From assembly GCF_963676685.1 (NCBI RefSeq), contig NC_092354.1, positions 38,906,193 to 38,970,192 of the forward strand: a stretch of 64,000 bases of DNA. The letters run 5' to 3'. Of this stretch, positions 23,343 through 34,735 are shown piece after piece. The notes beneath the pieces are model-generated. The model had not been told where the DNA came from, made no database searches, and was given only the letters and a program-made list of their open reading frames with translations. Within the stretch, counting starts at the first letter, position 1, and each line of letters begins with the position of its first letter. Position numbers and translations under genes: made by a program. Source of the stretch: Mytilus edulis (lineage: Eukaryota > Mollusca > Bivalvia > Mytilida > Mytilidae).

Positions 23343-26300
23343 AAGAATACGAATAATATAGGTATTTTGCTATCGACAAAAATTAATTACCTCAACCCAG
23401 CAAAAGCATATACGGATTCATTTCTTTATTCGTTATATATAATACACGTAACAACGGGTCTAATTTCGTCCAATTTGTATTCATAATATTTGTAAGACCA
23501 AATACAAAAGTTCTATCAATTATATGAACGAAAATAAATAAAAATGTTAAATATTTGATTTTTTTCTTCAAACAAACAAAATCTTTAAAGCACAATTTCC
23601 CTTGTATTAAGTGGTAAAACTCAGTAGTCATATCAACAAGAGGACGAAGAAAGGGTTTCATGTTAGCTATGTCGTTGTAGGTGTTTTGAAAGGAGTAAGT
23701 CCCATTTTGGCCTCAAATTTCAGGTTCATCTGATGAAAGATTTTGTACACCTTTTAAATACTTAAGTGTCTACTTCAGTCGATTAAATTATTATGTGTGA
23801 AAGATTTGAACTGATTTAGTCATCTCAGACGCTCATATTCAAGCTTAAATATGAAAGATCTATCATATATGCCATAATATGTAACATTTCAGACAGTTTT
23901 TGTCAAAAATGAAAGTGGCCGTATCCGTGTTCATCCTCAACCTTTATATATGTTATGTATATTCATCAAATACAACTTACATTCCAATATTAAGAATGAA
24001 CACGAATATACCCGATATATGTGCATTGTGTTGTTAAACACAGCCCATATTTATGTAGCAGAAGTATTTTTCTTCCCAATAAAAAACTAAAAGTTTACAT
24101 TATTACAATTCTGTAAAACTGATATTTTTTGGGGCCAAAAAGGGGTCTTACTGAACCTACTCCTTTGATAGTACTTAAAACATATATTTTTGTTTTTTTC
24201 ATCAGTTGGTAACTTTGAAAGAATATTAAAAGAGGTGACATATACCAAAGAGACATTTAAACTCACAAGTAGAAAATAAAATGACAATGCCATGTCTAAA
24301 ATAGAAAAATATCAACTAACTTAAACCCATTTCATTATTAGAAGTTTCAGTTATCAGTCATACAAAGCGAAAATTTAAATGAAGTTTATATCATCTATTC
24401 TTTGATACATCATAAATATTGAATATAAAAAAATAACTTCGTACAATCAAATATCTTCGTGGTTTAAGGTGGTAGACCTAGGTTAAGGGAAATAACTCTT
24501 AAAATCATTAGTACGTTTGTGTCAACCATTTTCAAAAACATATTCTAAGCTTCTAGGTTACATAGATTATTTTCAATCTGTTTCAGGTAAATGCTTAAAA
24601 TACAATGGTTAACTTGACTTTTACAAACGCTTGACTGATTTAAAGAGTTATCTCCCTTAACCTAGGTCTACCTCCTTAAGCCCAATATCTTTTGTATGTT
24701 TAACGTAGACCTGTTCACTGTTTTTTCTTATTAGAAATAGTAATGCAAAATTGCCAAAAAATAAGCAGTTTGCCAAAACGATTTGGAATTTGCAGAAAAG
24801 TAATTGAAAGTACATGTATAACAAAGAAAAAAAAAAGAAATTTGATGGTACAAAAAAATAAATAAAAATAATAAACATTGAATAAAAAAGAAACCACGGA
24901 GACTTGGGTAGATTATTAGTCTCATATTCATATGGGGATTCATAGTTTCATTTTACGTTCATGATTTATTGAATATGACCAATTTGGGGTACAGTATACA
25001 CTATTAGGCATACATTATTGTGTTTCCTTGCATATTTCCTTATTTGGCAAATTCACTACTGTTATATGTGTAGTAGAAACACTTTTGAAATTATATCGGA
25101 ATTGGTATGGTAACCTGAATGTAAATAAATGGTTTAAAAGTTTTAAACAAGACGAGAATTCTAGCTAATTCATTCCTTTCTTTCCAGTGTCAGTCCATAT
25201 TTTCCCGATCTTAAGCATTGCAGAGCCTACATATCCATTGCTTATATTTGGTATTTTGCTCTTGTCATATAAATGCATGAAATGTTTACCACTTTACGTT
25301 AGGAGACCAACAATCAACTAATCAATCATTAAATGAATTTACACTAGAAAGAAAAAAAATAATAAGAGAAAAATATTATCTCCCTTTGCAGGTTTAAATA
25401 GATACTCTTGGAGGAATTATATTTCAAAATGGAAGTCTAAGGTTATAGAATATTTGTATTTACTTGATTAGTCTCAATATAAATATTAATTTTATTTCTT
25501 ATTCATCATTTCAAATATCTCTGCATTTGTTTTATGAGAAGATACACAAATATGGAAAACGAACAGTGAAAATGAAAGGTAAAGTTTATATTATTTGAGG
25601 CATTTGACATGTAAACCGTTCATCTTCAGGGTAAAACTTTTAACGAATGAAAACAACCGTTGGTGTGTGTGATATTGCATGTCATATATTATTTCATGAA
25701 ATTCAATTTGAAAATTTAGAAAAATATATACCAAGACAATAAAAGGAAAAATACATTTCATATATGATTAATAACATGTTTTAGCCTTTTAAGATTATTT
25801 CATATTTGACATGAATGAGCATGCATTATACTATCCGCATTCAAATGGTATGCCAATAAGTGCTTACTTTCACTAAATTTGAACTTTGGTGGTATAATTG
25901 CCACATGTCTATACCCAATGAATTATTCAGATAGAAAAAAAACCTGAGTATTTCCAGCATTTGCTCATTTTAGCTTCATGTACATATAAGATGTGAATGG
26001 AATTTAGTTGTTTATCAAACGTAGTACTCTACCACAAAATATTTTAATAATTTTGATTGACTTTTAATGAAAATATCTTTATAGGAGAGAACAAAACTAA
26101 AGAATAATTATTTTAAAATTCATTTAAAAAAAGCCTGAATAATTTAATTTAATAATTGGAGTAACACGATGTGTTTTATAATATCTATTTTTGTATTGAG
26201 GTCTTACAAGGTTTTCTAATAAGCATTTTGTACAAGATGTTATTGTGTGAACATTATACAGTTTGTCTGTTCGTTTTTCACCATAATGTAAGAGGTTCAC

Positions 26301-27259
26301 GAAATCTTGATCGCTAGTACCAATATTCTGCGCACATTATACAACTATACAAATCATAAATATATGAGTGAGATAGAAATTGATTCTTCTATCGATCCTT
26401 ATTGATAACCTGTTGAATCTTTACTTCGAAATGTCTTTTTGTTTCGTTTGATTTTAAAGGATTGGATAAATAATGTCACCCCTGTCTCATGCTTCATTGA
26501 TCTGTCCTCTGATAACCATCGACTATTTAAATAGTAAATAATATATGTTAAAATGTGTGGTTGTGGAAAATTTTATGGTACACACAAACTTATTACTCAA
26601 TGACTGGGTTTAAATGATATAAGCTGTTCCTTTAATAATTATACAGTCCCGGTAGTTGAAAAACATTCTATTGTCATTTATATTTTGTTTAGTTAGATAT
26701 ATATATAATCGTTTTGTCCCTCAGCTTTTTTACAATTTTTAAAAAGTTTCAGCGTGGAGACACTGACATTTTTTTTTAATTTTGATATTTGCAGTATAAG
26801 TTTCAGTTTTGAAATTTCCCCCGCCATCAATTCATATTCTTTCAAAGGTTATATATAAACAAGTAGCTTGCAGCGATGATCATTTTATTTCACTTATTGA
26901 ATAAATAACTATGTTTACTAATTCTATATGATCATTTATTTTTGCTTGGTGCATGCGCCTTGTGCCAATAGGATGAGTCTAACTCTTTTTTTTCATTTGT
27001 TCTTACGTTTAATATCGATATAACCGTTGCAGTTGTTGCTTTAATATATGCGTTGTTTTGGTGAGTCATTATTGGTTTTGTCGCTTACTGCGAATCATTA
27101 CATAAAGTTATACATATGCAATAAAATGACACAATAAGAGATCATCGAAATTTAATCACTTTGCGAAAGATTTTTTCACTGAAATAAACATTAATATCCA
27201 TTTATAGTTCTTTTGAATTCACTTGTTTTCATTTTATACTTTACTGAAGGGTTTTAAGT
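23343..27259. other. Intergenic region between TRIM-A and HSPA12-A
   Basis: Contains one TTAA-bounded MITE (24468-24675). The rest is AT-rich and unrecognised. The divergent genes TRIM-A (-) and HSPA12-A (+) share this 3.9 kb, which must include the HSPA12-A promoter. Confidence 0.5.
24468..24675. mobile_element. TTAA-bounded MITE
   Basis: Inverted ends of ~32 bp: left 'ggtggtagacctaggttaag' plus 'ggaaataactctt', right 'aagagttatctcccttaacc' plus 'taggtctacctcc'. Both ends touch TTAA (24464-24467 and 24676-24679). TTAA targets are typical of piggyBac-type elements. A related element is at 44828-45184. Confidence 0.65.
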
Positions 27260-30200
27260 ATGGCTGAAAAAGACTGGATTGTTGTTACTGCAATCGATTT
27301 AGGGACAACCTTTTCTGGATATGCCTTCTCATTTCGATCCGAATTTCAAAAGGATCCACTTAAGATCAGCACCAATAGCTGGATATCAGAAGGGGTTTTT
27401 AATGATGAAATGAAAGCACCATCGATATTGCTTCTGAATCCAGACCAGTCATTTAACTCGTTTGGATACAGAGCACAGAACAATTGCAAACAATTGTTAT
27501 TGGTTGACCCAGAGAAAGCTGTTAAGTACTATTACGTACAAGATTTCAAGATGCAACTGCATAACAGGGTATACATTATGAATCATAAATTGTCAGTTTT
27601 ATTGCACGAAAGTAAAATTTGTGGGTATAAAAAAAGGCAACAGATTCCAAAGTGTCCAAAAACAGCTCTAGTCACCGATAAAACAGACAAAATCCACGAC
27701 GTCAAAGAAAAGACAAAGTGACACGAGGTCATACAAAGCAGGGGATGTTAGGTGTTCCGGAATTTTGAACTAACAAATCCTGATATACAAAATTTTCCTG
27801 TCAATCACCAAATGTACCATCCGTTCATGAAAAAGAAAAAAGTTTAATAACCGAAGAAATAGTTGTTTTATATCTTTTTTATGTTTGAAAATCATTAGAA
27901 ATTAGTAACCCCATAACATTAAGAGTGAAACTGTTGAACAATATAAAAGGAACTAGAGGCTCTAAATAGCCTGTGTCGGTCACATTGGTCTATGTGCATA
28001 TTTACCAAAGGAAACTCTCAAATATTGTAGAATAGATTTCAAAACAAAAATTTCTGTTTTGTTGATCTGTTAAAAACTCTATTTAGGTTCTCCCGATCCT
28101 CTTTAGTTTTTGCTCTAAACAGAAAGGGCAATCCCTCCTATAAAGAATGACAGTCTAAATACTATACTACACCGGCAAAATTTATTGTGTTAGTAGGTCT
28201 TGCCTTGCTGATAAATTTTGTGATTTTGTGATTTAAAGTGCCTATCAATATATTTTTTAGTTGTAGTTTTGTATGTATAAGACTTCAAATGCATACATGT
28301 ATGTATATTTTATCTTATCAGGAAATTTCATTAGGGATGAAAATTCAAGACATAACAGGAAAAACGTTGCTAGCCCAAAAGGTGTTTGTTGAATCCATAA
28401 GATACCTAAAAGATCACTTTCTAGAGATATTTACCAACAAAAATTTAGACACCAAAATAACAGATATTCTTTTTGTTATTACCGTTCCAGCTATTTGGAG
28501 CGATGCTGCTAAGCAATTCATGAGAGTTTGCTCTGAAATGGTATGTATATTTGTACTAGTTAAAAAATCCAAAAACAGTGTGCATATGTATTTCATTATT
28601 GATTATGAGACAGTTTCATCCAATGGTTTTGGAAGTTTTAGAAAGATTTCCTCTGTGCAAGAAAAGAAAACTTGATCTTGAAAAAAACCCATAAAATGAA
28701 CTTAACAAATCCGAGTCTATTTGCTTTTTTCAAGTCTGAATTGATTGTTAAATTATGATAATGAAATCGGCAAACTCCTTTCTTTTTTCATTCATTTCAA
28801 ATTATCAACGAATTTATATTTGTCACCAGCAGTATTTCTAGTTGAGAGAAATGGACTTCCTTATAGTGTATTTTGTTTATATTTCGTAGCTTATGCACCT
28901 TTAACCTTGTCTCATACTCATTATTTCAAAGAGGAAAAAAAATATCTACACAAGTTATGTCAGAATGTGTACTTTAGCTCAAGACAATTATTGTATATTT
29001 GATGTCTGGAATGAATACAAGATAATTCATTATATAAAATTAGTATCCTCTTAAGCCAATACATGCGGGTATGTTTCTTTCTAGGCAGGTATCGAAAGTT
29101 CATTGATTGTACTTGCTTATGAACCAGAGGCTGCTGCACTGTACTGTAGTTTGTTACCTGCAGACCAAGGCATTGCGAAATATTTTCAAGTAGGACGGAG
29201 ACTGATGATTGTGGACCTCGGCGGTAAGTGTAGCAAATCTTTAATATTATGAACAAACTAAATAGTTTAATTGTTACAGCATGTTTTCTAGAGTATATGT
29301 TATATCACATTAACTCTAGGACATTTACAAATTGTGAAGGTATTGAGATTAGGTTTTCATGATTTACAATTAAGTATTCTTTTCCTGAATTTATCAATAG
29401 TATGTATATAAATTCATAAAGCACTAGAATTGATAATCATAATCATATTTTACTCGAACTATCTCAATACATATCATTTCATATAGATATTGGTCTACGC
29501 TTATTTTGTGTATTTTTCTAACCGTACAACTTTCAAGCATTTAATTTGTTTTGATGTAAAGCAGGTGTACCATGGTTTGGATGTGATTTACAGAACAGAA
29601 ATAATGTCAAAAAAATGCAGAATAAGGGGCGAAAAAGGGAAGGAAATAATGCAAAAATAATAAATAATAGAGGAAAAAATAGGCAAAATTAACAAAGGGT
29701 AGAGAGTAATTGGGTGCTAAAATTAAAAAAAAAACACATAAATTGGCATTAAATCTAAGGAATAAAAAAATCAAGAACAATACCCCCCATAAGAGCCCTT
29801 CATGCAAATATCCAGTTAAGGAAAAGTACGGATAGGAGCTTTCTCTGTCTCATGGTTTAATAGTATGTCTGGTTGTGTTTGTAAATAAGTCAACTAACAA
29901 ATCTGATGGGTTAGACGAATTTGAAATAAAACATGTTTTCAGAGTAGATTTGAAAAAGAAAATTACAGTTGGTCGCTTTGAACCTAGTTGAAAAATACAT
30001 ACAAAATCACAATGAATTTACAGTAAACAATTTTAGGTAAAAGTACGGCATTGACCTACATCAAACAACAAGCTATAAAGAGCCTTAAATTACTGGTGTA
30101 AAATAATTACAATAGGAAAACCAACGGTTTAAAATTAATCTCTAACAAAAGAAAAAAAAGAAACACTTATGAACCACATAAACAAACGACAACCACGAAA

Positions 30201-32273
30201 CAACAGGCTTCTAACTTAAAATATTTGCATACAAATGCAGCGGATGTAAATGTTTAATAGGCACCAACCTTCATTCTTATCTGAAACAGAAGTCTAGTAT
30301 TGTAACATGAAAAGACACACTATAAAATATGAATTGAAATGGCTTTACTCGCATCTTGACCTTTGTTCAGTTTAGTTTAAACATATTGTATTGCTACATC
30401 TAAGCATCATGAATGAAACATATTTAAGACAATAACAATAACAACCAAGAAGTAAACAAAGACTATAAACACCAAAGGAGATTCACATCAACAGTTATAA
30501 ATAATAAATAAGAAACAACACGAACTCCACTATAAACCAGGAGTGAAATCAGGTGCTCCGGAAGGGGAAGCATTTCCTGCATCCTATACGGCACCTGTTG
30601 TGTTATTTCTTTGTTCAGTTCGGTAATGATGGAAGGTTATTATGACAGAGGAAGAATATCAGAAATAGTTTCTGACACACTTTTGTCATAATGGCCAATC
30701 AGCTCATGATGGCGACCGTAAAATTTCTTGAGTGACGACTTTAATTTGATTAATTCATAGCCCTTTCTTTTGAGAAAGCAGTATTCCTTGTTCAACAAAA
30801 TCAACGTACTTTGAGCTTGCTCTATAGTAACGTATGAATTGAGACAAATATACTCCATATGCCGCTGCCGCTGGGATGTTCTTCACAGAAATGAAAAGTT
30901 GGCTATAGGAAAATTAAAATCATCGCGTTCGTCATAAATTTTGATATTCAACCTACCATAAGTAGTCATTTCTAAAAAGAGGTCTAAATATGAAGCAGAT
31001 TTATCTGTGTCGATAGTATCTTTAATTTCAAGTTCACTTGGATATAATAAATATAAGTGATCACTAAATCTATTTTTATTACTAGACAGAACATCATCAA
31101 TATACCGAAAGGTGAAATCATACTTCTCCATCACTTCATGAGTATCTTTGTCCTTAAAGATAAAGCTGTGATTCAGTTCTCTATATTTCAGGAGGAACGG
31201 TTGATATCACAGTTATCAAAGTTATAAAAAAGGAAGAGAATCTGACCTATATAGAGCATGTGTACAGAGTAACAGGAGGGGCGTGGGGAGGTAACCAAGT
31301 TAATAAAAATTTTGAAAACTTTCTGGCTAATGTATTTGGAAATGATGTTATAGAAGAATTAAAAAAGAACCATCTTTCCCAGTGGATGGAGTTGAAAGGA
31401 GACTTCGAGTTACAGAAGAAGACATTATCAGTCGCGGGTACACGAATAATAATTGGAATAAGAATTGGTGTAGAAATTAAAGAAATTTTTAAAAGAAGAC
31501 GAGAAAAAGATATTGCAGATGAACTGAAGGAAAAGCTAGATGGTAAAGTAAAGATAGTTGGAGACAAGTTGTGTATTGATGTAGAGATATTCAAGAATTT
31601 TTTCCATGATTGTGTTACAGAAATCATCGGTCATATCAATGAGACATTCATGAAAAGAGGGTGCGCATGGCCGTCCGCGATGATATTAGTAGGCGGTTTT
31701 GCTGACTCTCTAATTATTCGAGACGCGATTATCAATGCATTTCCTGTAATAAAACCAATAGTGTCACCCCCTGGAACTTCTTTGTCTGTGCTTAAAGGAT
31801 CAGTAATATTTGGTCATCTTCCAGGTATAGTTACCGGTAGAGTGTGTCGGGAAACATTAGGCCTCACACTGCATCGGCCATACGTACCAGAAGGTGAAAC
31901 AAACAAACAAACTTTTAAAATTGACGGCATTCTGCGTGTAGATAGAAGTTTCAATAAAATGTTTACTATAAATGAAGTTGTTAAACTTGGACAAACCCGA
32001 ACTCTAGAGTTACAAGATCTCCATAAATCAAAAGAACTAAGAAAACAACCGAAAATCATCGAAGTTTATGTTTCAAAAGATGAGGACCCTAATTTCATTA
32101 CAGATGCGGGATGCTCGTTGAGAGGGAAAATAACTGTTTATCCCCCAAATGGACAATGGCCGGAAACTACCGAAGGTTTCATTGACATAGAAACAGGAGG
32201 TACTGAAATCACTGTACGTTACAGGGACAAACACTCTGGACAGATTACTGAAGAAAACATTGATTTCCTTTAA
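27260..32273 (+). CDS. HSPA12-type Hsp70 protein A, four exons
   Basis: Exons: 27260-27568, 28322-28540, 29085-29223, 31192-32273. Splice sites are AG/gtatac, ttatcag/gtatgt, ttctag/gtaagt and atttcag. Phases agree throughout, giving about 582 residues, the usual length of bivalve HSPA12-like proteins. The actin/Hsp70 ATPase fold is shown by phosphate-1 motif AIDLGTTFSGYAF (residues ~11-23), KMQLHNR, the segment VPAIWSDAAKQFM, the connect-1 motif AYEPEAAAL, phosphate-2 LGGGTVDITV (formed across the exon 3/4 junction) and the adenosine-like ILVGGFADS. HSPA12 proteins have a divergent substrate-binding part and lack a C-terminal EEVD, as here. The third intron (1968 bp) carries a reverse transcriptase fragment on the opposite strand. 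Confidence 0.9.
30640..31134 (-). pseudogene. Retroelement reverse transcriptase fragment in HSPA12-A intron 3
   Basis: Two minus-strand frames (31134-30883 and 30858-30640) read as consecutive parts of one retroelement RT: FRYIDDVLSSN holds the catalytic Y-x-DD motif, followed by ELEIKDTIDTDKSASYLDL and YDERDDFNFPI, then, after a frameshift, KLKSSLKKFYGRHHELIGHY. I recognise this as a common bivalve RT family, perhaps Penelope-like, but do not assign it firmly. The palm start and the rest of the element are absent. A dispersed repeat fragment follows (30470-30565, 'gtgaaatcaggtgctccgga'). Confidence 0.65.
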
Positions 32274-32512
32274 AATGAAATGATATGTCGTCATGCATTG
32301 GTGTTTGTGCAGATAGATAGATCCCAACCGGGTTCTTAGAGAGATATTACATGGATACGTTGAGCATTTCTTGCCAAACTCTCTACTAATAAGTCCAAAA
32401 TATCAAGAAGTATTAGTCATGCAATCAATGAATAAATATAAACGGATGTTAGTCATTCTTAGAAACTGTGACGTGGCTATATATATATAATATATACAGA
32501 TGCATGTATTGT

Positions 32513-32518
32513 AATAAA
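32513..32518 (+). terminator. Candidate poly(A) signal of HSPA12-A
   Basis: AATAAA 240 nt after the HSPA12-A stop codon, the first good signal downstream. Confidence 0.5.
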
Positions 32519-32761
32519 AACTTTATTTATAATTGTGTTTACCTAAATGTATTTCTACAGACGCGAAGTTGGTAATTGTTCTATGAAAATATACATTTAC
32601 AAAACATTATTGGACATTTTATTCAAAATCAATCATCACTTTTTATGATTATTCATGATTTTACCTCTATGGCATAATTCATATCGAATTTATTTCGTGT
32701 AGGGAATTTTTGCTTGGCTGTTTGATTGTATGGTTAAATTGACTGAGTGTAGTTTATCTTG

Positions 32762-33120
32762 TACCTTTGATAACTATTCACACCACTGGGTCGATGCCAC
32801 TGCTGGTGGACATTTCGTCCCCGTGGGTATCACCAGCCCAGTAGTCAACACTTCGGTGTTGACATGAATATCAATAATATGGTCATTTTTATAAATTTCC
32901 TGTTTACAAAACTTTGAATTTTTCAAAAAACTAAGGATGTTTTTATCCCAGGCATAGATTACCTTAGCCGTATTTGGCACAACTTTTTGAAATTTTGGAT
33001 CCTCAATGCTCTTCAACTTTGTACTTATTTGGCTTTATAAAATTTTTAATATGAGCGTCACTGATGAGTCTTATGTAGACGAAACGCGCGTCTGGCGTAC
33101 TAAATTATTATCCTGGTACC
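32762..33120 (+). mobile_element. Retrozyme-like repeat, single copy
   Basis: Same body as 7453-7905 in the opposite orientation (shared 'cacttcggtgttgacatgaa', 'tcctcaatgctcttcaactt'). It starts 'gtacctttgataact', the sequence that follows the ribozyme at its other end, and ends with one complete hammerhead. This is what one monomer plus a repeat of its 3' border would look like. Confidence 0.65.
33055..33100 (+). ncRNA. Hammerhead ribozyme, type I, core intact
   Basis: gcgtca (stem I), ctgatga, stem II gtct/agac with loop tatgt, cgaaa, stem III acg/cgt, cleavage triplet gtc ending at 33092, then tggcgt closing stem I (pairs with gcgtca through A-U, C-G, U-G, G-C, C-G, G-U). Every conserved core base is present. 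This is the best-preserved of the four copies in the window. Confidence 0.8.
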
Positions 33121-33334
33121 TTTGATAACTAATTATCTCTACGATTCCTGATATAACAACAAATACAACAGGAAAACAAACCACATTGTTTTGCAATTTT
33201 GCAATGCGTTTATGTTACATGACTATAGAAACTAAACTGTAGGAATATACAATCCTCCCCTGACCTTGGACAGTGGTGTAACATTACAACATAAGAACGA
33301 ACTATAACAATCTGAGAAATTATGCTTAAAAGAG

Positions 33335-33515
33335 GGACGAAAGATACCAAAGGGACAGTCAAACTCATAAATCTAAAACAAACTGACAACGCCATGGCTA
33401 AAAATGAAAAAGACAAACAAACAACAACACACATGACACAACATAGAAAACTAAAGAATAAACAACACGAACCCCACCAAAAAACCAGGGGTGATCTCAG
33501 GTGCTCCGGAACTTA
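33335..33515 (+). repeat. Dispersed mussel repeat
   Basis: 'gggacagtcaaactcataaa' through 'tgatctcaggtgctccggaa'. Related fragments lie at 24200-24300, 30470-30565 and 37110-37240. No coding capacity. Confidence 0.6.
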
Positions 33516-33654
33516 TCAGATTTAAATACATAGAAAAACATATCTAACAAAAACACAGAGTGGACGTAACCGAAAGGTATCATGTCTTCCTGATGACAGT
33601 TACATTCAGATGTATGTTAAGGTATGTTAAAATCATTTCCATTCTTTCGGTTTT

Positions 33655-33790
33655 GGTCAAATAAAGGCAACAGTAGTATACCGCTGTTCAAAACTCATAA
33701 ATCTATGGACAAAAAACAAAATCGGGGTACCAAACTAAAACTGAGGGAAACGCATTAAATACTAAAGGAGAACAACGAGAAATTACTACT
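33655..33790 (-). repeat. Dispersed repeat, inverted partner of 34600-34735
   Basis: 'aaaggcaacagtagtatacc' and 'gggaaacgcattaaata' are the reverse complement of the copy at 34600-34735 and related to 18540-18740. Confidence 0.65.
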
Positions 33791-34152
33791 CGTCATACCA
33801 TGTATCTTTGTTAAGCTGTTATGCATATCAATTAATGACATAATTTCTCGAAAAAGATGAAACGGACATGGTCATGAAAAGATATGAGAAAGAAGCAAAG
33901 GGAAATAAACTATTGAGGACGATTTTCAAGATGTTATGTTTTGTTTTTTGTTTTCTGCAATTAGTTAATACTTCAGTTTTATCATGTATATCTTTTATAT
34001 TCATTTGATAAAATTTACTTTTTGGCAATAGCATAAATTGTTCTACATAACAAGCAGAAAACCCTAGGCGTATTTGGCACAACCTTTTGAACTTTTGATC
34101 ATCAGTGCTGTACAACTTTGTACTTGTTTTGCCTTTCGAACTTTTATATTTG

Positions 34153-34197
34153 GGCGTCACTGGTAAGTCTTGTGTGGACGACGCGTTTCTGGCGTAT
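34153..34197 (+). ncRNA. Decayed hammerhead motif
   Basis: 'gcgtcactggtaagtcttgt' then 'gtggacgacgcgtttctggc' aligns with the intact copy at 33055-33100. The core reads ctggtaag in place of ctgatgag and gaaa is lost, so it should not cleave. Confidence 0.5.
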
Positions 34198-34599
34198 TGA
34201 ATTTTTAACCTGATGCCTTTTGTTAGCTATTATACATGTATTTCTTTGTCTAATATGTTCTCCTATTCATTTGTATTGTATTCCTGTAATATTATGTTGT
34301 CATTTTAATGTTATATTTAGCATTGCCATTAAAGTGCGAGGTTTGGCAAGCCATCAAACCAGGTTCAACCCACCATTTTTTCTTTATAAATATCCTGTAC
34401 CAAGTCAGGAATATGGCCATTGTTATATTATAGTTCGTTTCTGTGTATGTTACATTCTTGTGTTTTAGTGTGAATTCACATTACTATAAGACGTGTCATG
34501 GTACCTTTCTATCCTAAATTCGTGTATATGGTTTTGATGTTATATCTGTTATTTTCATCGGATTTTGTCTCATGCTTAGTCTGTTTCTGTATGTGTTAC

Positions 34600-34735
34600 A
34601 TTTTTATGTTGTGTCGTTATTCTCCTCTTGTATTTTATGCGTTTCCCTCAGTTTTAGTTTGTTACCCCGATTTTGTTTTTTGTCCATGGATTAACGAGTT
34701 TTAAACAGCAGTATACTACTGTTGCCTTTATTTAT
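34600..34735 (+). repeat. Dispersed repeat
   Basis: Contains 'tgcgtttccctcagttttag' and 'cagtatactactgttgcctt'. Inverted copy at 33655-33790, giving an inverted pair ~0.95 kb apart around the decayed hammerhead. Confidence 0.65.

Noticed and set aside
26811..26818. GAAATTTC upstream of HSPA12-A as a heat-shock element
   Set aside because: Only one GAAnnTTC pair with poor neighbours in AT-rich DNA, and HSPA12 genes are often not heat-induced.
28745..29002. 85-codon frame inside HSPA12-A intron 2
   Set aside because: Intronic, no domain, and splice signals of the flanking exons are good.
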